Source of the DNA: Oscillospiraceae bacterium
GTDB lineage: Bacteria; Bacillota; Clostridia; Oscillospirales; Ruminococcaceae
NCBI GenBank assembly: GCA_021199335.1
Contig: JAJQIG010000025.1
Location: forward strand, 1 to 64,000
Direction: 5' to 3'
DNA length: 64,000 bases
Shown: positions 43,696 to 52,356 of the stretch, in pieces
How positions within the stretch are numbered: position 1 is the first letter of the stretch
Layout: every line of letters begins with the position of its first letter
Position numbers and translations under genes: made by a program
Notes under the pieces: model-generated
Seen by the model: the letters and a program-made list of their open reading frames with translations, nothing else
Database searches by the model: none
Told to the model about the DNA's origin: nothing

Positions 43696-45204
43696 ATGAA
43701 CATAACAAGTATGCTCAATGCTATGATTGGAACATCAACTGACTTTACAGCCAATATGATGTCGGTCAGCGGGGACGATTTTACGACGAGCTTTAACGAC
43801 GTTCTCGGAATGACTGCGGCATCCTATGCGGATTCTTCGGAAGGCGTTGTCGATGAAACAGGCGGCTTGAACCTGATTGAAGAGGATAAGGCTTCCTTTT
43901 CCGAGCTTACAACTGAGCTTGCGGAGGAGATTGCCGATGCGGATGACAGCGTTATTGCGGCTGCGGTTAAGCTCCTTCAATCGGTTGGGAAGGCTGTCGA
44001 GAAGCTTTACGGCACGGGTTCCGAATCGTTGTACGATGATGATTCCGATGAAACGGACAGCGTTGTTAAGGTTTTCACCGTTATGATTAAAATGATTACG
44101 GTGGATTCCGATGAGGAAAACTCCGATGAAGAAACGGTTTCCCTCGATTCTGTTCTTGCGGGGCTTTCGGATGCCATTAAGGCGGGACTTGACGAGGAAA
44201 AGGATACCTCTGAAATTCTTGAGGAGCTTGAAAAGGCTCTCGGTTCGGATGATAGCGCTCTTGCGGATGCTGTTATGACGGTTCTTTGCGCAATGTCGGG
44301 AATAGATACTTCGGCTGAGGATTTTGACCTTTCTTCCGCAGAGATCACCGATGATGCGCTTGCAAAGCTCGGAACAGCTTCGGATATTCTTTCAAAGGAG
44401 ATTTCTCCATATGAAAAGGCGGAGCTTGTCGTTGGAATCATAAAGAACGAGTCGGACAGCGTTGTAAAGTTTGCGGATTATATCTCAAACAGCAGAAAAT
44501 CCGAGTTTCCCGAAATCGAAAAGGACATGGGCATTATGTCAAGCAGAAGCCTGAGCGGCAATTCCAGAGTAAACGACGCTTCATCTCAATTTGAGGAGAT
44601 TAAACCCGTTAAGCAGGACGATTCCTCCGAGGATAACGGTTTAAACAATCTCTTTGCGAATGACTTCCGATTCCGTCAGCTGCAGGGTTCCGATGAAACG
44701 GCTTTCACCGAGGAAACTCAGACGGTTTATAAGGAGCTTGGCGAGTTTGTGGAAATTCAGGTCACGGAAAAGATTTCCGAGGCTGTTTCCGAGGGAGGAG
44801 TTCAGGAGCTTACAGTCGTTCTTAAACCCGAAAGCTTGGGCGAAATCGCCGTTAAGCTGGTATCCGATGAAAGCGGCGCAGTTTCCGTAGTTCTTGCGGC
44901 TTCAAATCCCGAGGTTGGAAAGGCTCTCAGCATAAACGCTTCGGCGCTTGCGGAGGAGCTTTCAAAGCAGAACGTTGAGGTGAGCGATATTAATGTCGTT
45001 AATCCAAGTGAGGCAAGCTCTTATATGGGTCTTGACTTTACAAACCAGGGCTTCAACCGCAAAAATGACGGCGGTGATGCTTCGCAGAGCGACTCGGGCG
45101 GCAGCGGAAGAAACGTTGGAGCAATAAATTCCGATATAAATGCGGCTGACGAGGTCAGGGCGCAAAGATTATTAAAGGAGGCTAAATTATGGCTGACAGC
45201 ATAA
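43696..45204 (+). CDS. fliK: Flagellar hook-length control protein FliK
   Basis: A 502-residue acidic protein. The first 330 residues are Ser/Asp/Glu-rich and low in complexity, as expected of a molecular ruler. Residues about 350-440 form the Flg_hook domain (ELTVVLKPESLGEIAVKLVSD). FliK measures hook length and switches the export gate FlhB to late substrates. ATG 43696 follows AAGGAGGTG. Overlaps flgD by 16 bases, so translation is coupled. Confidence 0.9.
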   Translation: MNITSMLNAMIGTSTDFTANMMSVSGDDFTTSFNDVLGMTAASYADSSEGVVDETGGLNLIEEDKASFSELTTELAEEIADADDSVIAAAVKLLQSVGKAVEKLYGTGSESLYDDDSDETDSVVKVFTVMIKMITVDSDEENSDEETVSLDSVLAGLSDAIKAGLDEEKDTSEILEELEKALGSDDSALADAVMTVLCAMSGIDTSAEDFDLSSAEITDDALAKLGTASDILSKEISPYEKAELVVGIIKNESDSVVKFADYISNSRKSEFPEIEKDMGIMSSRSLSGNSRVNDASSQFEEIKPVKQDDSSEDNGLNNLFANDFRFRQLQGSDETAFTEETQTVYKELGEFVEIQVTEKISEAVSEGGVQELTVVLKPESLGEIAVKLVSDESGAVSVVLAASNPEVGKALSINASALAEELSKQNVEVSDINVVNPSEASSYMGLDFTNQGFNRKNDGGDASQSDSGGSGRNVGAINSDINAADEVRAQRLLKEAKLWLTA

Positions 45205-46901
45205 GCGGACTTTCCATTGAAAGCGTAAGCGGCGCATATTCAAAGTACAGCAACACTACTGTTGATACAGACTCGGGCGATGATACCTCATCATATATCG
45301 ACTTTGAGAGCTATCTTAAAATTCTTGCAGCTCAGATGTCAAATCAGGATTTTAATGATCCTATGAGCGACTCTGAAATGCTCCAGCAGATGGCATCCTA
45401 CTCGATGCTTGAGGGTATTCAGGCGATGACCGAACAGGCCAACATAACCTATGCGGCATCACTTGTCGGCAAGGCTGTTACAGTGAATGACAACGGAACG
45501 TATGATACGGGACTTGTTGATTCAGTAGTTGTCGACAGCGGCACGGCATACCTTGTAATAAACGGTTACAAATACGAGGTGGATGATATTACCAACATAG
45601 CTGATGCGGATATTTACAACAAGCTTTCTCTTCTTATCGATCAGGAAGTAACCGCAACATCGAGCGGCGTAAGCAAGACAGGCACGGTTACAAACGTCCT
45701 TATTATTGACGGCGAGGGTTACGTTGTTGTTGACAGCGATTACCTCTATTCCCTCAGTGATATTACGCTTAACAGCAGCTCAAGCAGTACAACATCCTCA
45801 GACAGCACAGATGAAAGCACAGAAGAAAGCGCGGACTCCGACGGTGAAAGTGATTCCGTCGAATATGCCAGTTTAAGCTCAGATACAGATACGGTAACAG
45901 CCTATAATATGGTACAGAACAGCACTGTTTCCGCCTTGGGATATAGGGCGCAGTCGGCTGCACTTTTTGATGAGCTTATGAGCACCATTGACGCAATCAG
46001 CGGAAATGATACCCAAACACAGACGGAAACCGAAATTATTCCCGATGTGTCAGGCTATGAAACGGTCACAATTACTTATTTGGACACCATTGACTATGCG
46101 GCAGGCGTTTTTGCGGACGATGATGAGATTCTCGAGGTTCTCTCGGCAGGGTCGGTATCCGCAGTAAATGATTCCGAAAGCAATGTTGCTTCAACAAGCA
46201 AAGTGAGCGCAGCGTCGTCGCGTTCCCTCAGAAGCGGCAATTATGATGTTAAGCTTACGGCTTCAAACCTAAGCTCAGTTGCTGCATCAGCAAGGAACGA
46301 CAGGGTTTCCTCCATTCTGACGAATGATGAGGTATACACGGTTCTCAATGATGATTCCTACAACACAAGGTACAGCTCAAGATACGGTCTTGAGGTTCAG
46401 TCGGATACAAAGCCCGGCATTTCAACCTCCGATTGTGAGCCGCACAGGCTTAACGCTTCGGAATACCCGGAGGAAACTGCTCTTGCGGATTCGCTTGGCA
46501 CAAAGATGTATGATGTAAAATACATTAATAACCATGACATTACTTCAAGAATAGATACCTCAACGGTTATCGGAACAACAATGAGCGGCAGGGAAATTAC
46601 CGAAATAGGCTACAGCGGTGAAGGCAAGCTCGGTGAGGTCGTTACCTTTAAGGATGGAACGCAGAGAGTTGAAATTCTTCTCGATAACGGAAATTCATGC
46701 TGGCTTAATACCTCGGGAAACTATACTCTCGATGAAATATGCGATTTTAACTGCACGCCCGGTTCACTTACGGGAAAGCTTACACCGTTTGAAATCGCTA
46801 TAAGAAATTATTCGAGGGAAAAGACATCCTCCGATTATGCAAGTATGTCGGCATTTAAGTCGCAGCTTGTTTCCATGGGAGTTGGCGTTACAACCGCTTG
46901 A
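45189..46901 (+). CDS. flgD: Flagellar hook-capping protein FlgD, unusually long
   Basis: A 570-residue protein, against roughly 140-250 in most bacteria. Residues 36-90 are the FlgD N-terminal domain (FESYLKILAAQMSNQDFNDPM, then MLEGIQAM). Residues 90-135 and 148-194 are two related beta modules (VGKAVTVNDNGTYDTGLVDS and IDQEVTATSSGVSKTGTVTN). A Ser/Asp/Glu linker spans 195-235. The remaining 335 residues match no family I know and include beta-rich stretches near 470-525. FlgD caps the growing hook. ATG follows AAAGGAGG inside the end of fliK. Confidence 0.88.
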   Translation: MADSISGLSIESVSGAYSKYSNTTVDTDSGDDTSSYIDFESYLKILAAQMSNQDFNDPMSDSEMLQQMASYSMLEGIQAMTEQANITYAASLVGKAVTVNDNGTYDTGLVDSVVVDSGTAYLVINGYKYEVDDITNIADADIYNKLSLLIDQEVTATSSGVSKTGTVTNVLIIDGEGYVVVDSDYLYSLSDITLNSSSSSTTSSDSTDESTEESADSDGESDSVEYASLSSDTDTVTAYNMVQNSTVSALGYRAQSAALFDELMSTIDAISGNDTQTQTETEIIPDVSGYETVTITYLDTIDYAAGVFADDDEILEVLSAGSVSAVNDSESNVASTSKVSAASSRSLRSGNYDVKLTASNLSSVAASARNDRVSSILTNDEVYTVLNDDSYNTRYSSRYGLEVQSDTKPGISTSDCEPHRLNASEYPEETALADSLGTKMYDVKYINNHDITSRIDTSTVIGTTMSGREITEIGYSGEGKLGEVVTFKDGTQRVEILLDNGNSCWLNTSGNYTLDEICDFNCTPGSLTGKLTPFEIAIRNYSREKTSSDYASMSAFKSQLVSMGVGVTTA

Positions 46902-46939
46902 CTTAAATAAAATATCGGCGAAAGGCAGGTGCTGCATAA

Positions 46940-47365
46940 ATGCTTATCAGTGAATTGCTGCAGACCAGGGGTGTGCCGATTACAACGGGCAGAGTTACGG
47001 GTTTTTCGGACAGTACACAGGAATCCCAAAAGAACTCCGATCCCCAAAACAGCGGATTTGCAAAGGAATTGCAGTCACAGCTGGAGGAACAGCAGAAAAC
47101 CGCCGCAGAGGGAGTTGTTTTTTCAAGGCACGCAATGGAAAGAATCTCCGAAAGGCAGATCGACCTTGATTCGGAAAACACTCTTGAAAGGCTTAATAAG
47201 GCGGTGGAGCTTGCGGGCGAAAAAGGCTCGAATGATGCCTTGGTCATGATAGGCTCAAATGCGTTTATTGTAAGCGTAAAAAACAACAAGGTTATTACCA
47301 CGTTATCCGCAGATGATATGCAGGGGAATATTTTTACAAACATTGATTCCACTGTTATAATGTAA
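46940..47365 (+). CDS. Flagellar operon protein, TIGR02530 family
   Basis: A 141-residue protein. The conserved part starts VVFSRHAMERISERQIDL (near 62-79) and continues to ALVMIGSNAFIVSVKNNKVIT, matching the small protein found next to flgD/flgE in Firmicutes flagellar operons (TIGR02530). Its function is not established; a role with the hook cap or hook assembly is assumed from location. ATG 46940 follows GAAAGGCAGG. Confidence 0.85.
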   Translation: MLISELLQTRGVPITTGRVTGFSDSTQESQKNSDPQNSGFAKELQSQLEEQQKTAAEGVVFSRHAMERISERQIDLDSENTLERLNKAVELAGEKGSNDALVMIGSNAFIVSVKNNKVITTLSADDMQGNIFTNIDSTVIM

Positions 47366-47373
47366 GCGGAAAA

Positions 47374-47445
47374 GGCTGCATAAAAAATGATTGGACCTAA
47401 CGGAAATCAATCCGTCCCGACCGAATGACGGACGGAAATGCAGCC
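47374..47445 (+). promoter_or_regulatory. Structured intergenic element before flgE
   Basis: A perfect 8-bp closing helix (GGCTGCAT 47374-47381 with ATGCAGCC 47438-47445) encloses two mutually exclusive hairpins: 47400-47404 with 47411-47415, or 47411-47416 with 47431-47436. No T-tract follows. It ends 40 bases before the flgE ATG. Function unknown. Confidence 0.4.
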
Positions 47446-47484
47446 ATATAAATGATAAATTCTTATTAAGGAGTGCATTTTAAT

Positions 47485-48870
47485 ATGATTAGATCCCTTT
47501 ACTCAGGCGTTTCAGGTCTTACCTCGCATCAGACTAAAATGGATGTTATAGGTAACAACATTGCCAATGTTAATACATATGGCTTTAAGTCCTCGAGAAC
47601 TTCATTCAGCGACATTTACTATCAGTCGGTAAAATCCGCAACCGCAGGTTCGGAAACCTATGCCGGAAACAACCCTTCAAGCGTAGGCTACGGCGTTCAG
47701 GTTGCTTCAATCGACAAGGATATGTCGCAGTCGTCCTTCCAGTCAACAAACAGAACTCTTGACCTTGCAATCAGCGGAGATGGATTCTTTGCATTGGGCG
47801 CTTTCTCATCAAATGCAGACGGCAGCGCTCCCGCCGATACAGCTTCGCCCGATTCACTTACATATACAAGAAACGGTAACTTCGGCATAGACAGCGCAGG
47901 AAACCTTGTTTCCAATGATAACAGATTTGTGCTCGGTACAAGAAATTCCACAGACGGCCTTCACCTTACGGGCGATGCGAGCGCAAAGGCTCTTGCTGCC
48001 ATAGGCCTTGAGGACAACAACGGCGACAATAAGATTACTTCAAGCGACTATACATATGAGAACACTATTAATATAAACGACCTTATTCAGGAGGCTTACG
48101 GAATTTACACCGACTCCGAAACAGGCTACCTTTATACTGACCGTGTACCTGTTCCCGTTACAAAGGACCGTACCGTAACGGATGATGACGGAAATACGAC
48201 AACCATAACGGAGGTTGTGGGCTTTACACAGGGCGAACCCAGCGCAGACGGCACGCTTTACCTTTGCGACATAAACGGAAATTATATAACATACGAGCCG
48301 TCAGGCGATGATACCGCTCTTGGCGTTGCAACATACACAATGGCTTATACGGAGGATGACGGCACTGAGGTTGAGGCGTCAATAGGTTATTTGGTAACCG
48401 TTGTGGATGATTCAACCGAAACCGGATACGCTTTCGAGGCAGACGGTGATGTTGATGCGGATGATCCGCCGCTTACATTGGAGGAGGACGGCGTTCTCGG
48501 AACATTCACTTACGCCGACCTTTCGGGATTCACTATCGGTTCGGATGGTGTTATCACGGTAACCTACAACAATCAGATTAAGGCAATTGCCCGCATTGAA
48601 ATCACAGTATTTGATAACCCTGAGGGCCTTCTTGAGGTCGGCGACACAAGCTATTCCGAAACAACAGCGTCGGGCGCAGGTAAGGTTAAAAGTGCAGGCG
48701 ATGAGGGTGCGGGTACAATAGCTTCAAATAAGCTTGAGATGTCAAACGTTAACCTTGCTCAGGAATTCTCCGATATGATCGTTACACAGAGAGGATTCCA
48801 GGCTAACGCCAGAATTATCACAACCTCTGACACAATGCTTGAAGAACTTGTAAACCTTAAGAGATCATAA
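47485..48870 (+). CDS. flgE: Flagellar hook protein FlgE
   Basis: A 461-residue hook protein. N-terminal rod/hook signature SGVSGLTSHQTKMDVIGNNIANVNTYGFKSSR; C-terminal signature EMSNVNLAQEFSDMIVTQRGFQANARIITTSD, given by its parts NLAQEFSDMIVTQRGFQAN and MLEELVNLKR. The middle contains a variable surface domain with an EF-hand-like loop at residues 177-188 (DNNGDNKITSSD). ATG 47485 (MIRSLYSG) follows AAGGAG; the GTG at 47473 lies within that site. Hook subunits connect the rod to the filament. Confidence 0.95.
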   Translation: MIRSLYSGVSGLTSHQTKMDVIGNNIANVNTYGFKSSRTSFSDIYYQSVKSATAGSETYAGNNPSSVGYGVQVASIDKDMSQSSFQSTNRTLDLAISGDGFFALGAFSSNADGSAPADTASPDSLTYTRNGNFGIDSAGNLVSNDNRFVLGTRNSTDGLHLTGDASAKALAAIGLEDNNGDNKITSSDYTYENTININDLIQEAYGIYTDSETGYLYTDRVPVPVTKDRTVTDDDGNTTTITEVVGFTQGEPSADGTLYLCDINGNYITYEPSGDDTALGVATYTMAYTEDDGTEVEASIGYLVTVVDDSTETGYAFEADGDVDADDPPLTLEEDGVLGTFTYADLSGFTIGSDGVITVTYNNQIKAIARIEITVFDNPEGLLEVGDTSYSETTASGAGKVKSAGDEGAGTIASNKLEMSNVNLAQEFSDMIVTQRGFQANARIITTSDTMLEELVNLKRS

Positions 48871-48881
48871 TAGATAATTTT

Positions 48882-48944
48882 ACGCCGGAAAGGGCGGGTT
48901 CGATATGCCGAATCTCGGCATTATGCCACCGCCCTTGCAGGCGT
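48882..48944 (+). promoter_or_regulatory. Nested three-helix structure between flgE and flbD
   Basis: Three nested perfect helices: 48882-48886 with 48940-48944, 48891-48897 with 48929-48935, and 48905-48911 with 48915-48921, followed by TTTTT. It may be an attenuating terminator, a processing site or a 3'-end stabiliser of the abundant flgE message. Confidence 0.55.
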
Positions 48945-48968
48945 TTTTACAGGGGTGGAGCAATTACA

Positions 48969-49172
48969 ATGATTATTTTAACAAGATGCAATGGGACAAC
49001 CATTATGCTTAACGAAAGCCATATCGAGCTTGCGGAGGAAACTCCCGATACTGTTATTACAATGCTTAACGGCCACAGATATATCGTACAGGAAAAAATT
49101 GAGGATATTATCGAAAAGTCTGCTGAATTCCGCAGACACTGCGCCGCTGATTACGAAAATTCAGGGAATTAA
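48969..49172 (+). CDS. flbD: Flagellar protein FlbD/SwrD family
   Basis: A 67-residue protein starting MIILTRCNGTTIMLNESHIE and containing PDTVITMLNGHRYIVQEKIEDI, the full pattern of the FlbD (SwrD) family. In Bacillus SwrD raises motor power and lies just before the stator or switch genes. ATG 48969 follows GGGGTGGAG. Lies directly before motA-motB here. Confidence 0.9.
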   Translation: MIILTRCNGTTIMLNESHIELAEETPDTVITMLNGHRYIVQEKIEDIIEKSAEFRRHCAADYENSGN

Positions 49173-49202
49173 GCGTTTAAAACGCTGCCCTTAACATAAA
49201 TG

Positions 49203-49254
49203 GCGCCTTATTTCGAGGAGAGCTGCGTTTAACACCCCAATCCAATGGGGAAAA
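49203..49254 (+). repeat. Intergenic element, copy 1 (before motA)
   Basis: Begins GCGCCTTAT, then a Gly/Cys-type GCTGCGTTTAA segment and a CCCC...GGGG hairpin (about 49234-49250) ending GGGGAAAA. It aligns with 51283-51324 upstream of fliM and more loosely with 61345-61384 upstream of flgG. Confidence 0.35.
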
Positions 49255-49354
49255 TACAGCCGCTGCCGATAAACCGTTCGTCGGGTTCGGCGGAAGGGCT
49301 TTGAATTTGCTAAATATTTTGCTGTAAATTATAAAATTTGGAGGTTTTAACCGT

Positions 49355-50158
49355 ATGAACATTTCCGGCGTTATAGGTTTTGTACTTGCCCTCGGATTTA
49401 TCATCTGGGGAATTATGAATGGAGGAGAAATAAGTAACTTTATTGACCCGCCTTCAATCGCAATCGTTGTCGGAGGTACAGTCGGTGCGTTAGTTTTTAC
49501 ATATCCGCTTTCTGTCCTTAAAAACACGGGAAAAATGCTTAAAATAGCGTTCTTCCCGACAAAGTACGACCCCGAAAGGTATATTACCGAGATGGTTGAG
49601 CATTGTAAAACAGCAAGAATGAAGGGTATTCTTGCCCTTGAAGAAAGCGCCAACGCCTGCACAGACCCGTTTATGAAATCAGCGCTTATGCTTATAGTTG
49701 ACGCAAACGATTCGGACAAGATTAAGTCAATGCTCGATGATTCCATCGATTTTATGTGCGAGCGGCACGAGAACAACTATGCGCTTTGGGTAAAGGGTTC
49801 AGCCGTTGCGCCTGCAATGGGTATGGTAGGTACGCTTGTCGGACTTATTAATATGCTTGCTTCAATGGATGTAACAAGCTCGGATTCGGCGGCATCGCTC
49901 GGCGCAAGTATGTCAACGGCGTTGGTTACAACTTTTTACGGCTGTATTATCGCCCACGTTATATGCGGACCTATAGGAAATCTCTGTAAATATAACCACA
50001 ATCAGGAAATTCTCTGCCTCCAAATCATTGAGGAGGGCACGCTTGCGATTACCGCAGGAGCTAACCCGCGTTACGTTGAGGAAAAGCTCAGAATGATGCT
50101 TCCCGCAAATGTTAAATCAAAGAAGCCGAAGGGATCTTCAGCCGCCGCTTCGGAATAA
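49355..50158 (+). CDS. motA: Flagellar motor stator protein MotA
   Basis: A 267-residue membrane protein with four helices (about residues 3-20, 30-50, 150-172, 182-205) and a cytoplasmic loop that contacts FliG (near 85-100, charged). APAMGMVGTLVGLINMLAS near 152 and the C-terminal basic tail are typical. With MotB it forms the ion channel that drives rotation. ATG 49355 follows TTGGAGGTT. Confidence 0.94.
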   Translation: MNISGVIGFVLALGFIIWGIMNGGEISNFIDPPSIAIVVGGTVGALVFTYPLSVLKNTGKMLKIAFFPTKYDPERYITEMVEHCKTARMKGILALEESANACTDPFMKSALMLIVDANDSDKIKSMLDDSIDFMCERHENNYALWVKGSAVAPAMGMVGTLVGLINMLASMDVTSSDSAASLGASMSTALVTTFYGCIIAHVICGPIGNLCKYNHNQEILCLQIIEEGTLAITAGANPRYVEEKLRMMLPANVKSKKPKGSSAAASE

Positions 50159-50226
50159 TTGCACAAATATTGCGCTGATATTTTTAAAATATTTTGAGAA
50201 TAACTATGGAAATTTGTTTGAAAATA

Positions 50227-50235
50227 TGTTATAAT
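50227..50235 (+). promoter_or_regulatory. Extended -10 promoter element before motB
   Basis: TGTTATAAT gives a perfect extended -10 (TG, one base, TATAAT) in an AT-rich 164-base gap between motA and motB. The -35 region is poor. It may be an internal promoter for motB and downstream genes. Confidence 0.4.
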
Positions 50236-50322
50236 AATCTATCAGCTGATGAAGGACTGCGCTTGTTAATCAAATGATTGCAAATGTTCCATTATCAGGC
50301 TCTGATTGAGAGGTGGTTTGCA

Positions 50323-51276
50323 GTGGCGAGAAAACGAGGGGGAAATGAAGAAGAAGGCGGAAGCTGGATGGACACCTATGGCGACATGGTTACACTGATG
50401 CTTACGTTTTTCGTTCTGCTCTTTTCAATGTCGTCAATGGATATGAGTAAATGGCAGTATATTGCCGAAGCATTTTCAAAGGGCAAAATTTCGGATACCG
50501 AAATAAGAGTCGTTGGCGAACCGGACCCCGAAAACGACCCGACCGCCGTCTATGATGACACCGTCCCCGAAATTAATGAGGACGAGGAGGAAATTGTTGA
50601 TTTTGAGGACTTCTTCATGTACCTCAAGGAAGTCGTTGTTACAAACAATCTCCAGGAAAGCGTTGAGGTAGAGATGTCCGATACGGGCGTTTATATGCGA
50701 TTCCGAGATAATGTATTTTTTGCCGGCGACAGCGATGTGCTGTTGGACGAGGGCAAGTATATCCTCGATATTATTTCGGATGGCATAAGGGCTGTTAATG
50801 AAATGGTATATGCCATTAAGGTCAGCGGTCATACAGCCGCAAGCGCTTCATCCGAGGTTAATGAGTGGGATTTGTCGTCCGGCAGAGCCAATGCTGTTAT
50901 AAATTATATGCTGAGCCTTGATGCCTGCGATTCGGAAAAGTTTTCCTCTGCGGGATATGGCAAAAACAGGCCCCTCGAAAGCAATGACACCGAGGAAGGC
51001 AGGCGGCAAAACCGCCGTGTTGAGATTGTGTTTATCAGAAATGATATGGATTTCACCGATCCCGATGTTTTGAACGAGCTTCTTCAGCTCGAATTCGGCA
51101 ATAATTTTGTTCTTCCCTCCGGCGCAGATGGCAGCAGCATGGAAGACAGCTCCGATGCCAATGATTCCGCTTCGGATATAACTGAGGACAGCGGAAGAAG
51201 CGACCCCGACAGGGATTATGTATCCAAGGAAGATGTTATTGCTGAGATGCAGAACAGCAAGGCGGCCGCCGAGTGA
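50323..51276 (+). CDS. motB: Flagellar motor stator protein MotB
   Basis: A 317-residue protein. One membrane helix (about 20-42, GDMVTLMLTFFVLLFSM) carries the ion-binding Asp21. Residues about 130-250 form the OmpA-like peptidoglycan-binding domain (SGHTAASASSEVNEWDLSSGRANAV, GKNRPLESNDTEEGRRQNRRVEI given in part). The last 60 residues are acidic and variable. GTG start at 50323 follows GAGAGGTGG; upstream in-frame ATG codons at 50278 and 50284 lack a ribosome site. Confidence 0.93.
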   Translation: MARKRGGNEEEGGSWMDTYGDMVTLMLTFFVLLFSMSSMDMSKWQYIAEAFSKGKISDTEIRVVGEPDPENDPTAVYDDTVPEINEDEEEIVDFEDFFMYLKEVVVTNNLQESVEVEMSDTGVYMRFRDNVFFAGDSDVLLDEGKYILDIISDGIRAVNEMVYAIKVSGHTAASASSEVNEWDLSSGRANAVINYMLSLDACDSEKFSSAGYGKNRPLESNDTEEGRRQNRRVEIVFIRNDMDFTDPDVLNELLQLEFGNNFVLPSGADGSSMEDSSDANDSASDITEDSGRSDPDRDYVSKEDVIAEMQNSKAAAE

Positions 51277-51282
51277 CGGTTT

Positions 51283-51324
51283 GCGCCTTATCTGCACGGT
51301 GCAGCTTTAAACCCCATAGGGAAA
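51283..51324 (+). repeat. Intergenic element, copy 2 (before fliM)
   Basis: Shares GCGCCTTAT, the GCAGCTTTAA segment and ACCCCATAGGGAAA with the element at 49203-49254. Its end overlaps the ribosome site of fliM. Confidence 0.35.
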
Positions 51325-51340
51325 GGAATGATCTGTATAT

Positions 51341-52348
51341 ATGGCTGACGTACTGTCGCAAAGCCAGATTGACGCGCTTCTGAACAGCTTTTCATCGGAA
51401 GGCACTAAGGCTTTGGACGAGATTGAGGAGCAAGCCAGTGAAAAGAAAATAAAGACCTATGATTTTAAGATGCCGAAAAAGTTTACCAAGGAGCAGCTTA
51501 AAGTCATTGACGGAATATTTGAGAATTATTCACGAGTGCTTTCCTCATACCTTACAGGTCTGCTGCGTGTTTACTGTAAGGTTGAGGTTCTTCAGATAGA
51601 AGAACAGCTTTATTATGAATTTAACAACGCCTTGCCGGATTATGTTATGATGGCAATGATTAATATGGGCATAACGGACGACGACATTCCCGAAACAAAT
51701 TGTATTCTTCAGCTTTCCAACCCGATTTCCTACACAATGATGGACAGACTTATGGGCGGCGCAGGAAGCTACAGTGACCGCAACAGGGATTTCACCGAGA
51801 TAGAGGTTGGGCTTATGACCAACGTACTAAAGAAGATGGCGTCGCTGCTCAAAGAACCGTGGGGAAGCTACATAGACATAAATCCCATGCTCACAACCAT
51901 TGAAACCAATTCCCGTGTTGTTCAGTCGATTTCACCCGATGAGGTTACAATCATTGTAATGCTTGAGATGGAAATAAAGGATATAAAGAACACAATTTCA
52001 ATCTGTATTCCCGCTATCGGACTTGAATCAATAATGTCTAAGTTCGGTGATAAGTGGGCAAGAACCACCAAAAAGCTTGATCCAAAGCGTGAAAAGGAAC
52101 GCCGCATTTCGCTTATGGATGCAATAAAGGATTCCGAGCTTAAAATCGATGCGGTTCTTTGCGACACCGTCCTCGATCTTTATGACGTTCTTACACTTCA
52201 GCCGGGGGATGTTATTCCGCTTAATATTCCGATCGATAAAAATATTACCGTCAAAATCGGCGATAATCTTTGGTTCGATGGAAAGCTTGGAATAAAGAAC
52301 AACAGAAAAGCAGTGAAAATCGATAATATATATAAAGAATTGAGGTAA
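51341..52348 (+). CDS. fliM: Flagellar motor switch protein FliM
   Basis: A 335-residue switch protein. The N-terminal CheY-binding peptide LSQSQIDALLNSF (residues 4-16) is intact; the middle CheC-like domain has LMGG near 144 and the C-terminal SpoA domain (DVITLQPGDVIPLN near 285) binds FliY/FliN. It transmits CheY-P signals to rotor direction. ATG 51341 follows AGGGAAAGGA. Confidence 0.96.
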   Translation: MADVLSQSQIDALLNSFSSEGTKALDEIEEQASEKKIKTYDFKMPKKFTKEQLKVIDGIFENYSRVLSSYLTGLLRVYCKVEVLQIEEQLYYEFNNALPDYVMMAMINMGITDDDIPETNCILQLSNPISYTMMDRLMGGAGSYSDRNRDFTEIEVGLMTNVLKKMASLLKEPWGSYIDINPMLTTIETNSRVVQSISPDEVTIIVMLEMEIKDIKNTISICIPAIGLESIMSKFGDKWARTTKKLDPKREKERRISLMDAIKDSELKIDAVLCDTVLDLYDVLTLQPGDVIPLNIPIDKNITVKIGDNLWFDGKLGIKNNRKAVKIDNIYKELR

Positions 52349-52356
52349 CAATAATA

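Noticed and set aside
49265..49272. GCCGATAA, identical to a sigma-28 -10 element, upstream of motA
   Set aside because: No TAAA-type -35 element lies about 15 bases upstream.
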